NCBI RefSeq assembly: GCF_002902905.1
Contig: NZ_CP026124.1
Span: 1,984,001 to 2,048,000 of the forward strand
Length of the DNA stretch: 64,000 nucleotides
Origin: Achromobacter sp. AONIH1
Lineage (GTDB): Bacteria > Pseudomonadota > Gammaproteobacteria > Burkholderiales > Burkholderiaceae_B
Direction of reading: 5' to 3'
Below are positions 8,372 through 17,102 of the stretch, piece after piece (position 1 is the stretch's first letter; every line of letters begins with the position of its first letter). Under the pieces are notes generated by a model that saw only the letters and a program-made list of their open reading frames with translations, was not told the origin of the DNA and made no database searches. The translations under genes were made by a program, and so were the position numbers.

Positions 8372-9195
8372 CCCATCCCATCGTTCGTACCGCGCTGTTC
8401 GTGCCGGCTTCCCGGCCCGAGCGCATCCCCAAGGCGCTGGCCAGCGGCGCGGACGCCGTGATCGTGGACCTGGAAGACGCCGTCGAGCATCTAGCCAAGG
8501 ACAGCGCGCGCGAAGCGCTGTGCGACTTCCTGGGCACGCATCCTCAGGCGCGCCTGTGGGTGCGCATCAACGACGCCGCCACGCCCTGGCACGAGGACGA
8601 TCTCAAGGCGCTGCGCGGCAAGGCCGGCGTGACCGCCATCCTGCTGCCCAAGGCCGAAAGCCTGGCGCAGGCGCGTCATGCGGCACAGACGGGGCTGCCG
8701 GTCATTCCCATCATCGAAACGGCGCGCGGCGTGCTCAATCTTGCGGAAGTCGCGGCCACGCCCGGCGTGGCGCGGCTGGCCTTTGGCAGCCTGGATTACG
8801 CGCTGGACCTGGGGTTGTCGCCTGACTCGCCGGGCGCCGGGATCGTGCTCGACCATGCCCGCATCCAGGTGCTGTTGCAGACCCGCGCGGCCGGGTTGCC
8901 GCCGGCGCTGGACGGGGTGTTTCCCGGCGTGCAGGACACCGCCGGTCTGGCGCGCGCAGCGTCCAGGGCGCAGCAGATGGGCTTTGGCGGCATGCTCTGC
9001 ATCCATCCGGCCCAGGTGCCGCTGATCCATCAGGCTTTCGCGCCGGCCGCCGCCGAGCTGGACTGGGCGCGGCGCGTGCTTGCCGCGCATCGCGATGGCG
9101 GGCCGGGCGCGTTCATGCTGGACGGGCGCATGGTGGACGCGCCGGTCATCGCGCGGGCCAGGCAGGTGCTGGCGCAAGCGGGCGAGTCGGTATAG
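8368..9195 (+). CDS. CitE-like CoA-ester lyase (citramalyl-/malyl-CoA lyase family)
   Basis: A 275-residue HpcH/HpaI/CitE-family lyase. Visible motifs are LFVPASRPERIPKAL, VIVDLEDAVE (magnesium-binding acidic residues), IIETARGVLN, FGSLDYALDLG and MLCIHPAQV. It starts at 8368 in an ATGA overlap and ends the operon. In the itaconate pathway this enzyme splits (S)-citramalyl-CoA into acetyl-CoA and pyruvate. Malyl-CoA or beta-methylmalyl-CoA lyase activity cannot be excluded from sequence. It is convergent with nadB; the 129 bases between them hold no clear terminator. Confidence 0.87.
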   Translation: MTHPIVRTALFVPASRPERIPKALASGADAVIVDLEDAVEHLAKDSAREALCDFLGTHPQARLWVRINDAATPWHEDDLKALRGKAGVTAILLPKAESLAQARHAAQTGLPVIPIIETARGVLNLAEVAATPGVARLAFGSLDYALDLGLSPDSPGAGIVLDHARIQVLLQTRAAGLPPALDGVFPGVQDTAGLARAASRAQQMGFGGMLCIHPAQVPLIHQAFAPAAAELDWARRVLAAHRDGGPGAFMLDGRMVDAPVIARARQVLAQAGESV

Positions 9196-9324
9196 CGCGC
9201 GGGCTTGCCGGCCACTCGGCGTGCGCATTTGGGGGGGCGAGACCAGGAGGGGAGGCTGCGCGGCCTGGCGACCGGGAGCCGCGTCCCGACTTCGCGTATC
9301 CCGCCACCGCGCCTGGAACTAGAG

Positions 9325-10914
9325 CTAGGGGCCGCCCGGCGCGTCGCTGAGGGCGGGCCAGTCGCTGCTGGCGTGCGCGCCCCGGCTTTCCCGCCGCCGC
9401 GCCGCCGCGTCGACGATCAGGCCGCACACATCCAGCTGGTTGCGCAGCGCCAGCCAGCGGGCGTCCCGTCCGGGATCCGCATCGGGCGGCAATTCGCGGC
9501 GCCATGCTGCTATCCGTCTGGCCGCGTCGGCCAGCCCCTCATCGCTGCGGATGATGCCCGCTTGCTGCTGCATCAGGCGTCGCAGTGCAGCGCGTATCGT
9601 GTCGGGCGCGCCGGGCACTTCCGGGGCAGGCCGCGTGGCTGGGCGAGCAGGCAGTTGCGCCCGCGCCGGCGATGACGCCGCCAAGGCTCCCGCGTTTACT
9701 GCATCGCCCGATGCGGCGATGGCGCTTGCCGCCGCCCGCCCCATCACCACGCATTCCAGCAGCGAATTGCTGGCCAGCCGGTTGGCGCCATGCAGGCCGG
9801 TGCGCGCGACTTCGCCCACGGCGTGCAGGCTGGCGATGCCGGTGGCGCCGTCCACGTCCGCGCGGACGCCGCCGCAGGCATAGTGCGCGCAGGGCGCGAC
9901 CGGCATGGGCTGCGTGGCGATGTCGATGCCATGCGCGGCGCACAGCGCCGTCACGGCGGGAAAGTGCCGCTCCAGCCAGGCGCGCGGCCGGTGCGAGATG
10001 TCCAGGTGCACATAGGGCAGATCGAGACGCGACATCTCGGCCCAGATCGCGCGCGCCACGATGTCGCGCGGCGCCAGTTCCGCGCGCGGGTCGTGCGCGG
10101 GCATGAAGCGCTCGCCGCCCGGCAGGCGCAACACGGCGCCTTCGCCGCGCAGCGCCTCGGTCACCAGGCCGGCCGCGCGGCCATCCACCTGCAGCGCGGT
10201 GGGGTGGAACTGCACGAATTCCATGTCCGCCACCTGGCAGCCCGCGCGCCAGGCCATGGCCACGCCGTCGCCGGTCGCGGCATCGGGGTTGGTGGTCTGG
10301 GCATAGACCTGTCCCAGTCCGCCCGTCGCCAGCACCGTATGACTGGCCAGCCAGGGCGTGATATCGCCGTCGCCGACGCGCACCCGTGCGCCGAGGCAGC
10401 GCCGGGTCGCGCCGGCATCGGCGGGTTCGGCCAGCAGCAGATCCAGCGCGGCCGCATGTTCGATCAGCCTGATGTTGGGCCGTGCGCGGCATTGCCGCAG
10501 CAGCGCGGCGTGCACGGCCCGCCCGGTGGCGTCGGCCGCGTGGGCGATGCGGCGCGCGCCGTGGCCGCCCTCGCGCGTCAGGTGCAGCGAGCGGCCATCC
10601 TCTTCCCGCGTGAAGGGCACGCCGAGTCCGAGCAGCCAGTCGATCGCCGCGGGGCCTTGCGCCAGGATGCCGCGCACGGCGTCGGCGTCGCACAGCCCGG
10701 CGCCGGCGACCAGCGTGTCCTGGACGTGCGCCTCGATGCTGTCGTCCGGCGCCTGCGCCGCCGCGATGCCGCCTTGCGCCCAGGCGCTGGCGCAATCGTC
10801 CGCCGGGCCCTTGCTCAGCATGACCACGCGCAGATGCGGCGGCAGCGACAGGGCGGTGGCCATGCCGGCCAGGCCAGCGCCGATGACGAGCACGTCTGTC
10901 GATTCCGGATGCAT
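9325..10914 (-). CDS. nadB: L-aspartate oxidase
   Basis: A 529-residue flavoprotein that oxidises L-aspartate to iminoaspartate, the first step of de novo NAD synthesis. The N-terminus has the dinucleotide-binding motif VLVIGAGLAGMATAL. The flavoprotein-family signatures ASAWAQGGIAAA, HGARRIAHAADATGRA and GANRLASNSLLECV follow. It starts 10 bases after nadA ends and so is probably co-transcribed with it. No nadC follows in the window, so quinolinate phosphoribosyltransferase must be encoded elsewhere. Confidence 0.95.
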   Translation of the reverse strand: MHPESTDVLVIGAGLAGMATALSLPPHLRVVMLSKGPADDCASAWAQGGIAAAQAPDDSIEAHVQDTLVAGAGLCDADAVRGILAQGPAAIDWLLGLGVPFTREEDGRSLHLTREGGHGARRIAHAADATGRAVHAALLRQCRARPNIRLIEHAAALDLLLAEPADAGATRRCLGARVRVGDGDITPWLASHTVLATGGLGQVYAQTTNPDAATGDGVAMAWRAGCQVADMEFVQFHPTALQVDGRAAGLVTEALRGEGAVLRLPGGERFMPAHDPRAELAPRDIVARAIWAEMSRLDLPYVHLDISHRPRAWLERHFPAVTALCAAHGIDIATQPMPVAPCAHYACGGVRADVDGATGIASLHAVGEVARTGLHGANRLASNSLLECVVMGRAAASAIAASGDAVNAGALAASSPARAQLPARPATRPAPEVPGAPDTIRAALRRLMQQQAGIIRSDEGLADAARRIAAWRRELPPDADPGRDARWLALRNQLDVCGLIVDAAARRRESRGAHASSDWPALSDAPGGP

Positions 10915-10924
10915 GGACCTGTCC

Positions 10925-12052
10925 TCAGGCCGGGCCGAAGTGGCGGTACAGCGCGCCGTCGCGCGCGAAGTCGCCGCTGCTGCGCACCGGCTGGCGAGCC
11001 GCGGCGGCGAAATCCAGCATGCGTTCGATGGGCCGGCGCGCGGCCAGCGCGATGGCCGGATCCAGCGCGATTTCGCCTCGGCCCGAGGTCAGGGCCTGCT
11101 CCACGCCGTCCAGCGCGTTCATCGCCATCCAGGGACACAGCGCGCAGCTCTTGCAGGTCGCGCCATGGCCGGCGGTGGGCGCGGCCAGGAAGGTCTTGCC
11201 CGGATGGCGTTGCCGCATGTCGTGGAGGATGCCCTGGTCGGTGGCGACGATGAAGGTGTCGGCATCGAGCCGGCCGGCGGCGGCGATCAGCTGCGTCGTG
11301 GAGCCGACCACATCGGCCAGCGCGGCGACGCCGGCCGGCGATTCGGGATGGACCAGGATGGCCGCTTGCGGGTGCTCGCGCGACAGCGCGGCCAATTCGT
11401 CGGCCTTGAACTCGTCATGCACCACGCAGGAGCCTTGCCACAGCAGCATGTCGGCGCCGGTCTGCGCCTGGATGTAGGCGCCCAGGTGGCGGTCGGGGGC
11501 CCACAGGATCTTTTCGCCGCGGGCGTGCAGGTGCGCCACGATGTCCTGTCCTACCGAGGACGTCACAACCCAGTCGGCCCGCGCCTTCACCGCGGCGCTG
11601 GTGTTGGCGTAGACCACCACGGTGCGGTCGGGATGGGCGTCGCAATAGCGGCTGAACGCGTCGGCGGGACAGCCCAGGTCCAGCGAGCAGGTGGCCTCGC
11701 CGTCCGGCATCAACACGCGCTTGCGCGGGCTGAGGATCTTGGCGGTCTCGCCCATGAAACGCACGCCGGCCACCACCAGGGTGGACGCGGGATGGTTGGC
11801 GCCGAAGCGCGCCATTTCCAGCGAATCGCCGACGCAGCCGCCGGTTTCGCGCGCCAGGTCCTGCAGCGGGCCATCCACGTAGTAGTGGGCGATCATCACC
11901 GCGTCGCGCTCACGCAGCAGGCGGCGCAGCCGGTCGGCGGCCTGGCGCTGCTGGTCGGGGCTTTGCGGCGCGGGCACGCGGGCCCAGGCCTGGCCAACGC
12001 CGCAGGCGCCGGCGGAAGTCGGGTGGTCGAACGCGACGGACTTGATGGACAT
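10925..12052 (-). CDS. nadA: Quinolinate synthase
   Basis: A 375-residue iron-sulfur enzyme that condenses iminoaspartate with dihydroxyacetone phosphate to quinolinate. The three cysteine regions that bind the [4Fe-4S] cluster are visible: [20 protein letters not shown] and [14 protein letters not shown] chose the ATG at 12052 ([11 protein letters not shown]); the reading frame is open far upstream but crosses the promoter. It is first in a nadA-nadB operon. A perfect palindrome centred 45 bases upstream is a likely operator. Confidence 0.95.
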   Translation of the reverse strand: MSIKSVAFDHPTSAGACGVGQAWARVPAPQSPDQQRQAADRLRRLLRERDAVMIAHYYVDGPLQDLARETGGCVGDSLEMARFGANHPASTLVVAGVRFMGETAKILSPRKRVLMPDGEATCSLDLGCPADAFSRYCDAHPDRTVVVYANTSAAVKARADWVVTSSVGQDIVAHLHARGEKILWAPDRHLGAYIQAQTGADMLLWQGSCVVHDEFKADELAALSREHPQAAILVHPESPAGVAALADVVGSTTQLIAAAGRLDADTFIVATDQGILHDMRQRHPGKTFLAAPTAGHGATCKSCALCPWMAMNALDGVEQALTSGRGEIALDPAIALAARRPIERMLDFAAAARQPVRSSGDFARDGALYRHFGPA

Positions 12053-12088
12053 GGCTGTCTCCGGTTCCGGAATGGGTTCGGGAAAATT

Positions 12089-12105
12089 ATACTCATATTG
12101 AGTAT
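12089..12105 (-). promoter_or_regulatory. Palindromic operator candidate upstream of nadA
   Basis: ATACTCA-TAT-TGAGTAT is a perfect 7-bp inverted repeat with a 3-bp centre. It lies in the only AT-rich stretch of the nadA leader, 37 bases before the start codon, where it could overlap the promoter. It resembles the NAD-biosynthesis operators I remember for NadQ/NrtR-type repressors in proteobacteria, but I cannot confirm the match. The rest of the 300-base gap up to 12352 shows nothing else. Confidence 0.55.
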
Positions 12106-12351
12106 TAAAGAAAGCGCCCGAAAGCGATGCCCGATTCCGCCGGTTCCAGACTGGCATCATGCCGGGCCGGCATCGCGACGGCGCGGGCGCGGGGAATGGC
12201 GTAGCATGGTGCGGCCCGAAGATGGGTGGTTCGCGCGGGAGGCGACCCTTGCACGGGCGGCCAGCCTCCGCTAGGCGGGCCAGCGCCACGACCATCATCC
12301 CTTTGCAACGCGATCGCCGCCTTGTGGCGGCGCGACCTACAAGGCAGGAAC

Positions 12352-13242
12352 ATGAGCTGCACGTCCCTATTCATCGGACATACCTATATCGACGTCACCC
12401 TGCTGGCCGATCATTGGCCGACCGGGGACGAGAAGAGCGTGGCCAGCGACTACGCGGTGTCCTTCGGCGGCAATGCCGTGACGGCGGCTTTCGCCTGCGC
12501 CAAGCTGGGCTCCGCGCCCGATCTGATCTGCTCCATGGCGCCGGACTGGCTGGGCCACATGTATGCCGACATGGCGGCCGCCCACGGCGTGGCGCTGCAC
12601 ACGCGCCAGGTGCGCCGGTCCTCGCTGTCCTGCATCATGCCCAACCACGGCAAGCGCGCCATCGTGCGCGCCCGCGATGCCGACTATCTGAACGATTTCC
12701 CCCGCCTGGACATCAGCGGCTACCGCGCGCTGCACCTGGACGGCCATCAGCCCGACGCGGCGCTGCACTACGCGCGCGCCTTCCGCCAGGCCGGCATCCT
12801 GACCTCGCTGGACGGCGGCGGCGTGCGCGAGAACACCGACGAGCTGTTGCGCTACATCGACGTGGCCGTATGCGCCGAGCGCATGTGCGAGCAGATGGGA
12901 CTGTCGCCGCAAGGCCTGCTGGAATTCCTGCAGGCCCGGGGTTGCCGCGTCGGCGCCGTCACGCTGGGCGAGCGCGGCATGCTCTGGTATGGCGAGGACG
13001 GCAAGATCCGCGAACTGGCTTCACTGGGTGTGCCGGCCGAGCGCATCGTGGACACTTCGGGCGCGGGCGACGTGTTCCACGGCGCCTATGTCTGGTCGTA
13101 CCTGAATCGTCCTGAACTGCCGTGGTCGGAGCACTTCACGTTTGCCCGCGCGGCGTCGGCGCACAAGATCCAGCATCTGGGCAACGAGGCGGGACTGCCC
13201 GGCGTGGAAGATGTTGAACGCGCGATGATGGAATTCAAATAG
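12352..13242 (+). CDS. PfkB-family sugar kinase
   Basis: A 296-residue ribokinase/PfkB-family kinase. Near the N-terminus is the glycine-rich substrate motif ([18 protein letters not shown]) and near the C-terminus the signature [13 protein letters not shown] with the catalytic base aspartate. AAGG at 12341 supports the ATG at 12352 ([12 protein letters not shown]). It stands alone, with no sugar transporter or aldolase beside it, so the substrate cannot be named. Its stop codon is followed after three bases by repeat copy R2. Confidence 0.88.
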   Translation: MSCTSLFIGHTYIDVTLLADHWPTGDEKSVASDYAVSFGGNAVTAAFACAKLGSAPDLICSMAPDWLGHMYADMAAAHGVALHTRQVRRSSLSCIMPNHGKRAIVRARDADYLNDFPRLDISGYRALHLDGHQPDAALHYARAFRQAGILTSLDGGGVRENTDELLRYIDVAVCAERMCEQMGLSPQGLLEFLQARGCRVGAVTLGERGMLWYGEDGKIRELASLGVPAERIVDTSGAGDVFHGAYVWSYLNRPELPWSEHFTFARAASAHKIQHLGNEAGLPGVEDVERAMMEFK

Positions 13243-13245
13243 AGG

Positions 13246-13322
13246 ACCCCACCGAGCGCTGCGCGCCTCCCGCTTCAACAGGGCGCCGCTACGGACCGGC
13301 CGAGCCGGCACCGTGCGGCCTC
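13246..13322 (-). repeat. Dispersed intergenic repeat, copy R2 (inverted, degenerate)
   Basis: The reverse complement reads GCCGGCTCGGCCGGTCCG, then GCGCGCAGCGCTCGG, the same order of blocks as the other copies. It begins three bases after the PfkB-kinase stop, with the CCGAGCGCTGCGCGC end nearest the gene, as in copies R3 and R4 relative to their genes. The 80 bases from there to the folK stop contain nothing else. Confidence 0.65.
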
Positions 13323-13402
13323 GATTCGGGAGGCCGGTGTGGGGCCGGGCGTGGTGCCTGGCTTGGATGTCGGGATGGGGAGGCGGTTGTCTCGCGGCGC
13401 CT

Positions 13403-13885
13403 TTACAGCGGGGAGATGGGCTGGTCGTGGATGTCGGCCAGCCAGTCGGCGGCCGGGCGGCCGGCGACGCGCAGGGTGGGGGCCAAGTCCAGCAGCGGAC
13501 GCAGCACGAAGGCGCGCAGGTGCATGCGGGGATGGGGCAGGACCAGGCGCGGGTCTTCGAGGGACTGGTCGCCGTGGAGCAGCATGTCCAGGTCCAGCGT
13601 GCGCGGCGCGTTCTTGTAGGGGCGCTCGCGGCCGTGGCGCAGTTCCAGGGCCTGCAGCACGTCCAGCAGTTCCAGCGGCGCCAGCGTGGTGTCCAGCGCC
13701 GCGGCGGCGTTGACGAAGTCGGGGCCGGTGGCCTCGACCGGAGCGGTGCGGTAGAAGCGCGAGGCGGTCACGGCGGCGATGCCAGGCGTCTGGCGCAGTT
13801 CGTCCAGCACCGTCTTGAGGGTGGCCGCGCTGTCGCCCAGGTTGGCGCCGAGCGCGATATAGGCGCGCACGCGATCCGCGCTCAT
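13403..13885 (-). CDS. folK: 2-Amino-4-hydroxy-6-hydroxymethyldihydropteridine diphosphokinase
   Basis: A 160-residue HPPK that transfers pyrophosphate from ATP to hydroxymethyl-dihydropterin in folate synthesis. It has IALGANLGDS at the N-terminus and the signature RTLDLDMLLHGD with the two metal-binding aspartates, then LPHPRMHLRAFVLRPL. It is of normal length. It starts three bases after the pcnB stop and is the last gene of the hda-HAD-pcnB-folK operon. Confidence 0.96.
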   Translation of the reverse strand: MSADRVRAYIALGANLGDSAATLKTVLDELRQTPGIAAVTASRFYRTAPVEATGPDFVNAAAALDTTLAPLELLDVLQALELRHGRERPYKNAPRTLDLDMLLHGDQSLEDPRLVLPHPRMHLRAFVLRPLLDLAPTLRVAGRPAADWLADIHDQPISPL

Positions 13886-13888
13886 CGC

Positions 13889-15256
13889 TTACTCCGACGC
13901 CGAGCCGCTACGCGGCGAGCGGCGGGGACGGCGGCGGCGACGGTTGGCCGAGGTCGAGGCCGGCGCGTCGGCGGGATCGCGCGGCAGGCGCGACACTTCC
14001 TCGATCATTTCGCCGCGCAGGTCGTCGTCGGCATTGGCCAGGTCCATCCACCATTGCGCCAGCACGCTGTCGAACTCGCCGGCGGCGGCGCGCAGCTGCA
14101 GGAAATCGCAGGCGGCGCGGAAGCGCGGCTGTTCGATCATGCGGTAGATGGTCTTGCCCATGCGGCGCTCGAAGCGCGGCTGCATGAACCAGATCTCGCG
14201 CATGTCCGACGAGAAGCGGCGCTGGATGGCCAGCTTTTCGGTCTGCTCGTCGAGCACCGAGTCAGCGGCCTGCGACAGCGCCGGGATGGTGTGTTCGCCC
14301 TGGGCGCGCAGCTGCTTCCAGCGCACCTCGACCTGTTGCCACAGCAGCGCGGCGAACAGGAAGCTGGGGCTGATGGTCTTGCCGGCGCGCACGCGGGCGT
14401 CGGTGCGCTCCAGCGCCAGCTCCACGAAGTGTTCGCCGCCGGGCTGTTCCAGCACCACGTCCAGCAGCGGCAGCAGACCCTTGTGCAGGCCGTCGGCGCG
14501 CAGCTGGCGCAGGCAGTCCATGGCATGGCCGCAGGTCAGCAGCTTGAGCATTTCGTCGAACAGGCGCGAGGCCGGCACGTTCTCGATCAGGTCCGCCATG
14601 GTGCCGATGGGCTGGCGCGTGGCCGGGTCGATGGTGCCGTTGAGCTTGGCGGCGAAGCGCACCGCGCGCAGCATGCGCACAGGGTCTTCGCGGTAGCGCT
14701 TGGCCGGGTCGCCGATCATGCGGATCTGGCGCTTCTTCAGGTCGGACACGCCGTGGTGGTAGTCGATGACTTCCTCGGTGTGCGGATCGTAGTAGAGCGC
14801 GTTCATGGTGAAGTCGCGGCGCGCCGCGTCCTCGGCCTGCGAGCCGAACACGTTGTCGCGCAGGATGCGGCCGTGCTCGTCGGTTTCCTGGTCTTCCGAG
14901 GCGGGCGCGCGGAAGGTGGAGGTCTCGATGATCTCCTGGCCGAACACCACGTGCACCAGCTGGAAGCGGCGGCCGATGATGCGGGCGCGGCGGAACAGCG
15001 GGCGGATCTGCTCGGGCGTGGCGTTGGTGGCCACGTCGAAGTCCTTGGGCTCCAGCCCGACGATCAGGTCGCGCACGGCGCCGCCGACGATATACGCGTC
15101 ATAGCCGTGCTGGCGCAGCACCTCGCAGACCTTGATGGCATGGCGCGAGACGTTGCGGCGGTCGATGCCGTGCTTGTCGCGGGCGATGCGCAGCGGTCCG
15201 CGATTGGCAGGCGCGAACAGGCGGCCGACGAATTTTTTTATGGTTTCGGTAATCAT
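13889..15256 (-). CDS. pcnB: Poly(A) polymerase I
   Basis: A 455-residue class II nucleotidyltransferase that adds poly(A) tails to RNA and promotes decay. It has YIVGGAVRDLIVG with the DFD metal motif (LEPKDFDVATNA), the RNA-binding domain motif AVRFAAKL, and a basic arginine-rich C-terminus (RRRRRPRRS) common to bacterial poly(A) polymerases and helping tell them from CCA-adding enzymes. It lies between a HAD phosphatase and folK, the usual Burkholderiales order. Confidence 0.95.
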   Translation of the reverse strand: MITETIKKFVGRLFAPANRGPLRIARDKHGIDRRNVSRHAIKVCEVLRQHGYDAYIVGGAVRDLIVGLEPKDFDVATNATPEQIRPLFRRARIIGRRFQLVHVVFGQEIIETSTFRAPASEDQETDEHGRILRDNVFGSQAEDAARRDFTMNALYYDPHTEEVIDYHHGVSDLKKRQIRMIGDPAKRYREDPVRMLRAVRFAAKLNGTIDPATRQPIGTMADLIENVPASRLFDEMLKLLTCGHAMDCLRQLRADGLHKGLLPLLDVVLEQPGGEHFVELALERTDARVRAGKTISPSFLFAALLWQQVEVRWKQLRAQGEHTIPALSQAADSVLDEQTEKLAIQRRFSSDMREIWFMQPRFERRMGKTIYRMIEQPRFRAACDFLQLRAAAGEFDSVLAQWWMDLANADDDLRGEMIEEVSRLPRDPADAPASTSANRRRRRPRRSPRSGSASE

Positions 15257-15262
15257 CAGGGT

Positions 15263-15961
15263 TCAGGACTTGGAGTCTTCCATGTGATCGAACAGATCGA
15301 TCACGCGCCAGCCGCGTTCCTGGGCGATCTTGCGCAGGGCGGGGCTGGGGTTGGCGGCGACCGGCTGGCTCACCTTTTCGAGCAAGGGCACATCATTGAC
15401 CGAATCGCTATAGAAAAACGATTCGGGGAAATCCGTAAGTGCCGTGCCCATGCCGGCCAGCCATTGGTCCACCCGCACCACCTTGCCTTCCTTGAAGCTG
15501 GGCGTGCCGTGGATGCGGCCGGTGTAGCGGCCATGGCGGTATTCGGCGTCGGTGGCGATCAGGTGGGGGATGCCGAAGGCGCGGGCGATGGGAGCGGTGA
15601 CGAAGCCGTTGGTGGCCGTGACCACCGCGCACAGGTCGCCGGCCTGCAGGTGCTCGTCGACCAGCGCGCGCGCGGCGGACGTGATCGACGGGCGGATCAC
15701 TTCGGCCATGAAGGCCTCGTGCCAGGCGGCCAGCTCATAGGGCGGATGCGCGGCCAACAGGCCCAGCATGAATTCGGCCGCCTGTTCGGCGGTCAGCTCT
15801 CCCCGGTTGTAGCGCTCCATCAGCTCGTCGTTGCGGCGCCGGGCCTCGTCCGGATCGCCGGCGCGGCCGGTGCGCGCCAGGTAGTCGGCCCATTGATAGT
15901 CGCTGTCCAGCGGCAACAGGGTGTGGTCCAGGTCGAACAGGGCGAGACGTGGGGAGGTCAT
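15263..15961 (-). CDS. HAD-IB family phosphatase
   Basis: A 232-residue haloacid dehalogenase-like hydrolase of subfamily IB (SerB/CicA-like). Motif I is LFDLDHTLLPLDSD with the nucleophilic aspartate, motif II is in VVTATNGF, and motifs III/IV are in FYSDSVNDVPLLE. It probably hydrolyses a small phosphate ester; family members include phosphoserine and histidinol-phosphate phosphatases. No serine or histidine gene is adjacent, so I leave the substrate open. Its start overlaps the hda stop by four bases. Confidence 0.9.
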   Translation of the reverse strand: MTSPRLALFDLDHTLLPLDSDYQWADYLARTGRAGDPDEARRRNDELMERYNRGELTAEQAAEFMLGLLAAHPPYELAAWHEAFMAEVIRPSITSAARALVDEHLQAGDLCAVVTATNGFVTAPIARAFGIPHLIATDAEYRHGRYTGRIHGTPSFKEGKVVRVDQWLAGMGTALTDFPESFFYSDSVNDVPLLEKVSQPVAANPSPALRKIAQERGWRVIDLFDHMEDSKS

Positions 15962-16659
15962 TTGGGTTGCGAGTCGGGGTCCGCGAGCATGGCGCGCAGC
16001 AGGGGCAGGGTGATGGGGCGGCCGTTGGCCAGGGAATAGCGGTCCAGCGCGTCGATCAGCGCTGCCAGCTTGCGGATGTCGCGCTCATGGTGCGTCAGCA
16101 TCCAGTTGATGATCTCGGGCGCCAGGTGCATGCCGCGCTCGGCCGCCTGGGCGGACAGGGCGGCCAGCTTGTCGGCGTCGGACAGCGGATCCAGGCGGAA
16201 CACCAGGTCCCAGCCCAGGCGGGTGCGCAGGTCCTCGCGCAGCGGCATCGACAGCGGGGCGCGGTCGCCGGCCACGGCCAGTGCGAAGGCGCGGCCGGTG
16301 GCGGCGGATTCGCGCCAGCGGTTGTACAGGGCGAACAGGCCGGCCTGCCGGTTGTCGTCCATGCGATGCACATCGTCCACCGCGACGAACTTCGGCATCG
16401 GCGACTTGGAGTCGGCGCCGGCCAGCACGCGCAGCATGTTCTCGCCGTTGGCGGCGTGGATGTAGACGGCGTCGGGGCGCGCGGTGAGCGCGCGCAGCAG
16501 ATGGCTGCGGCCGCAGCCGGCCGAGCCCCATATGTAGAGCGCCCGGCCGGGGGCGAGCGTGCGCACCGCCGCGAGCGCTTCCCCGTTGGGGCCGGCGATG
16601 AAATTGTTCAGCGAAGGCGCTGGCGCAGGAAGAACGTCGAGCAGCAGCTGGCGGTTCAT
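15958..16659 (-). CDS. hda: DnaA regulatory inactivator Hda
   Basis: A 233-residue DnaA-like AAA+ protein that, bound to the sliding clamp, stimulates ATP hydrolysis by DnaA after initiation. Residues 4-9 (QLLLDV) resemble the clamp-binding peptide of Hda. The P-loop reads GSAGCGRSHLL, with arginine in place of the Walker A lysine, which is also the case in other Hda proteins. Walker B is in FVAVDDVHRM. It is first in an operon with the HAD phosphatase, pcnB and folK. Confidence 0.92.
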   Translation of the reverse strand: MNRQLLLDVLPAPAPSLNNFIAGPNGEALAAVRTLAPGRALYIWGSAGCGRSHLLRALTARPDAVYIHAANGENMLRVLAGADSKSPMPKFVAVDDVHRMDDNRQAGLFALYNRWRESAATGRAFALAVAGDRAPLSMPLREDLRTRLGWDLVFRLDPLSDADKLAALSAQAAERGMHLAPEIINWMLTHHERDIRKLAALIDALDRYSLANGRPITLPLLRAMLADPDSQPK

Positions 16660-17102
16660 GGGAAGCTATTCAATCAGGCTTGCTTGCGGAGCGGTCCGGA
16701 CATCCGGATCCGCGCCACGGGACTCGCGCGGGCTGCCCGGCTGCGGCCAGGCCGCGCGCCGTGTCGCCAGGCCCGTCGCCGGCGCCGCCAGGCCACGCTG
16801 GCGGCAGGATCCGGCAACGGATTCCCGCAGTAAAAATCAGGTCAAACAGAATGGGTCAAGAATCGGGTCAATCGGTTGACCAAAACGGCTGGCCAAAACC
16901 GATATCGGCCAACCCTACACTTTAAACCACCTGAGGGGCGGTGTCGCGCCAGTCCGCCGTTCAGGCCCTGGCTCCCGGCGGATTCCGGGCGTTTGGGGGG
17001 CGTCGGCACCGGCTTGTGGCCAGCTTCGGGCCGCGGCGTCGTAAAATGCCGGGCAACCCACCCCAATTCCCAGCAATTGTTACATATCCCACGGCATTTC
17101 TC
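16660..17102. other. Intergenic region between hda and purM with no gene
   Basis: These 443 bases separate two divergent genes. I find no credible coding frame in them. A TAAAAT near 17042 could be a -10 box for purM but I see no matching -35. Segments around 16870-16925 repeat a CGGCTGGCCAAAAC/CGGCCAACC theme. In many Burkholderiales (from memory) a PerM/AI-2E-type permease sits here; it is absent. Confidence 0.6.

Noticed and set aside
12089..12105. Possible intrinsic terminator at the ATACTCA palindrome
   Set aside because: The stem is AT-rich with no U tract and lies upstream of nadA, so an operator is more likely.
13313..16039. A 908-codon plus-strand open frame antisense to folK, pcnB and the HAD gene
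   Set aside because: It is a GC-rich shadow frame. The minus-strand genes match known families over their full length, and the antisense translation is low-complexity and rich in His, Gln, Ala and Arg.
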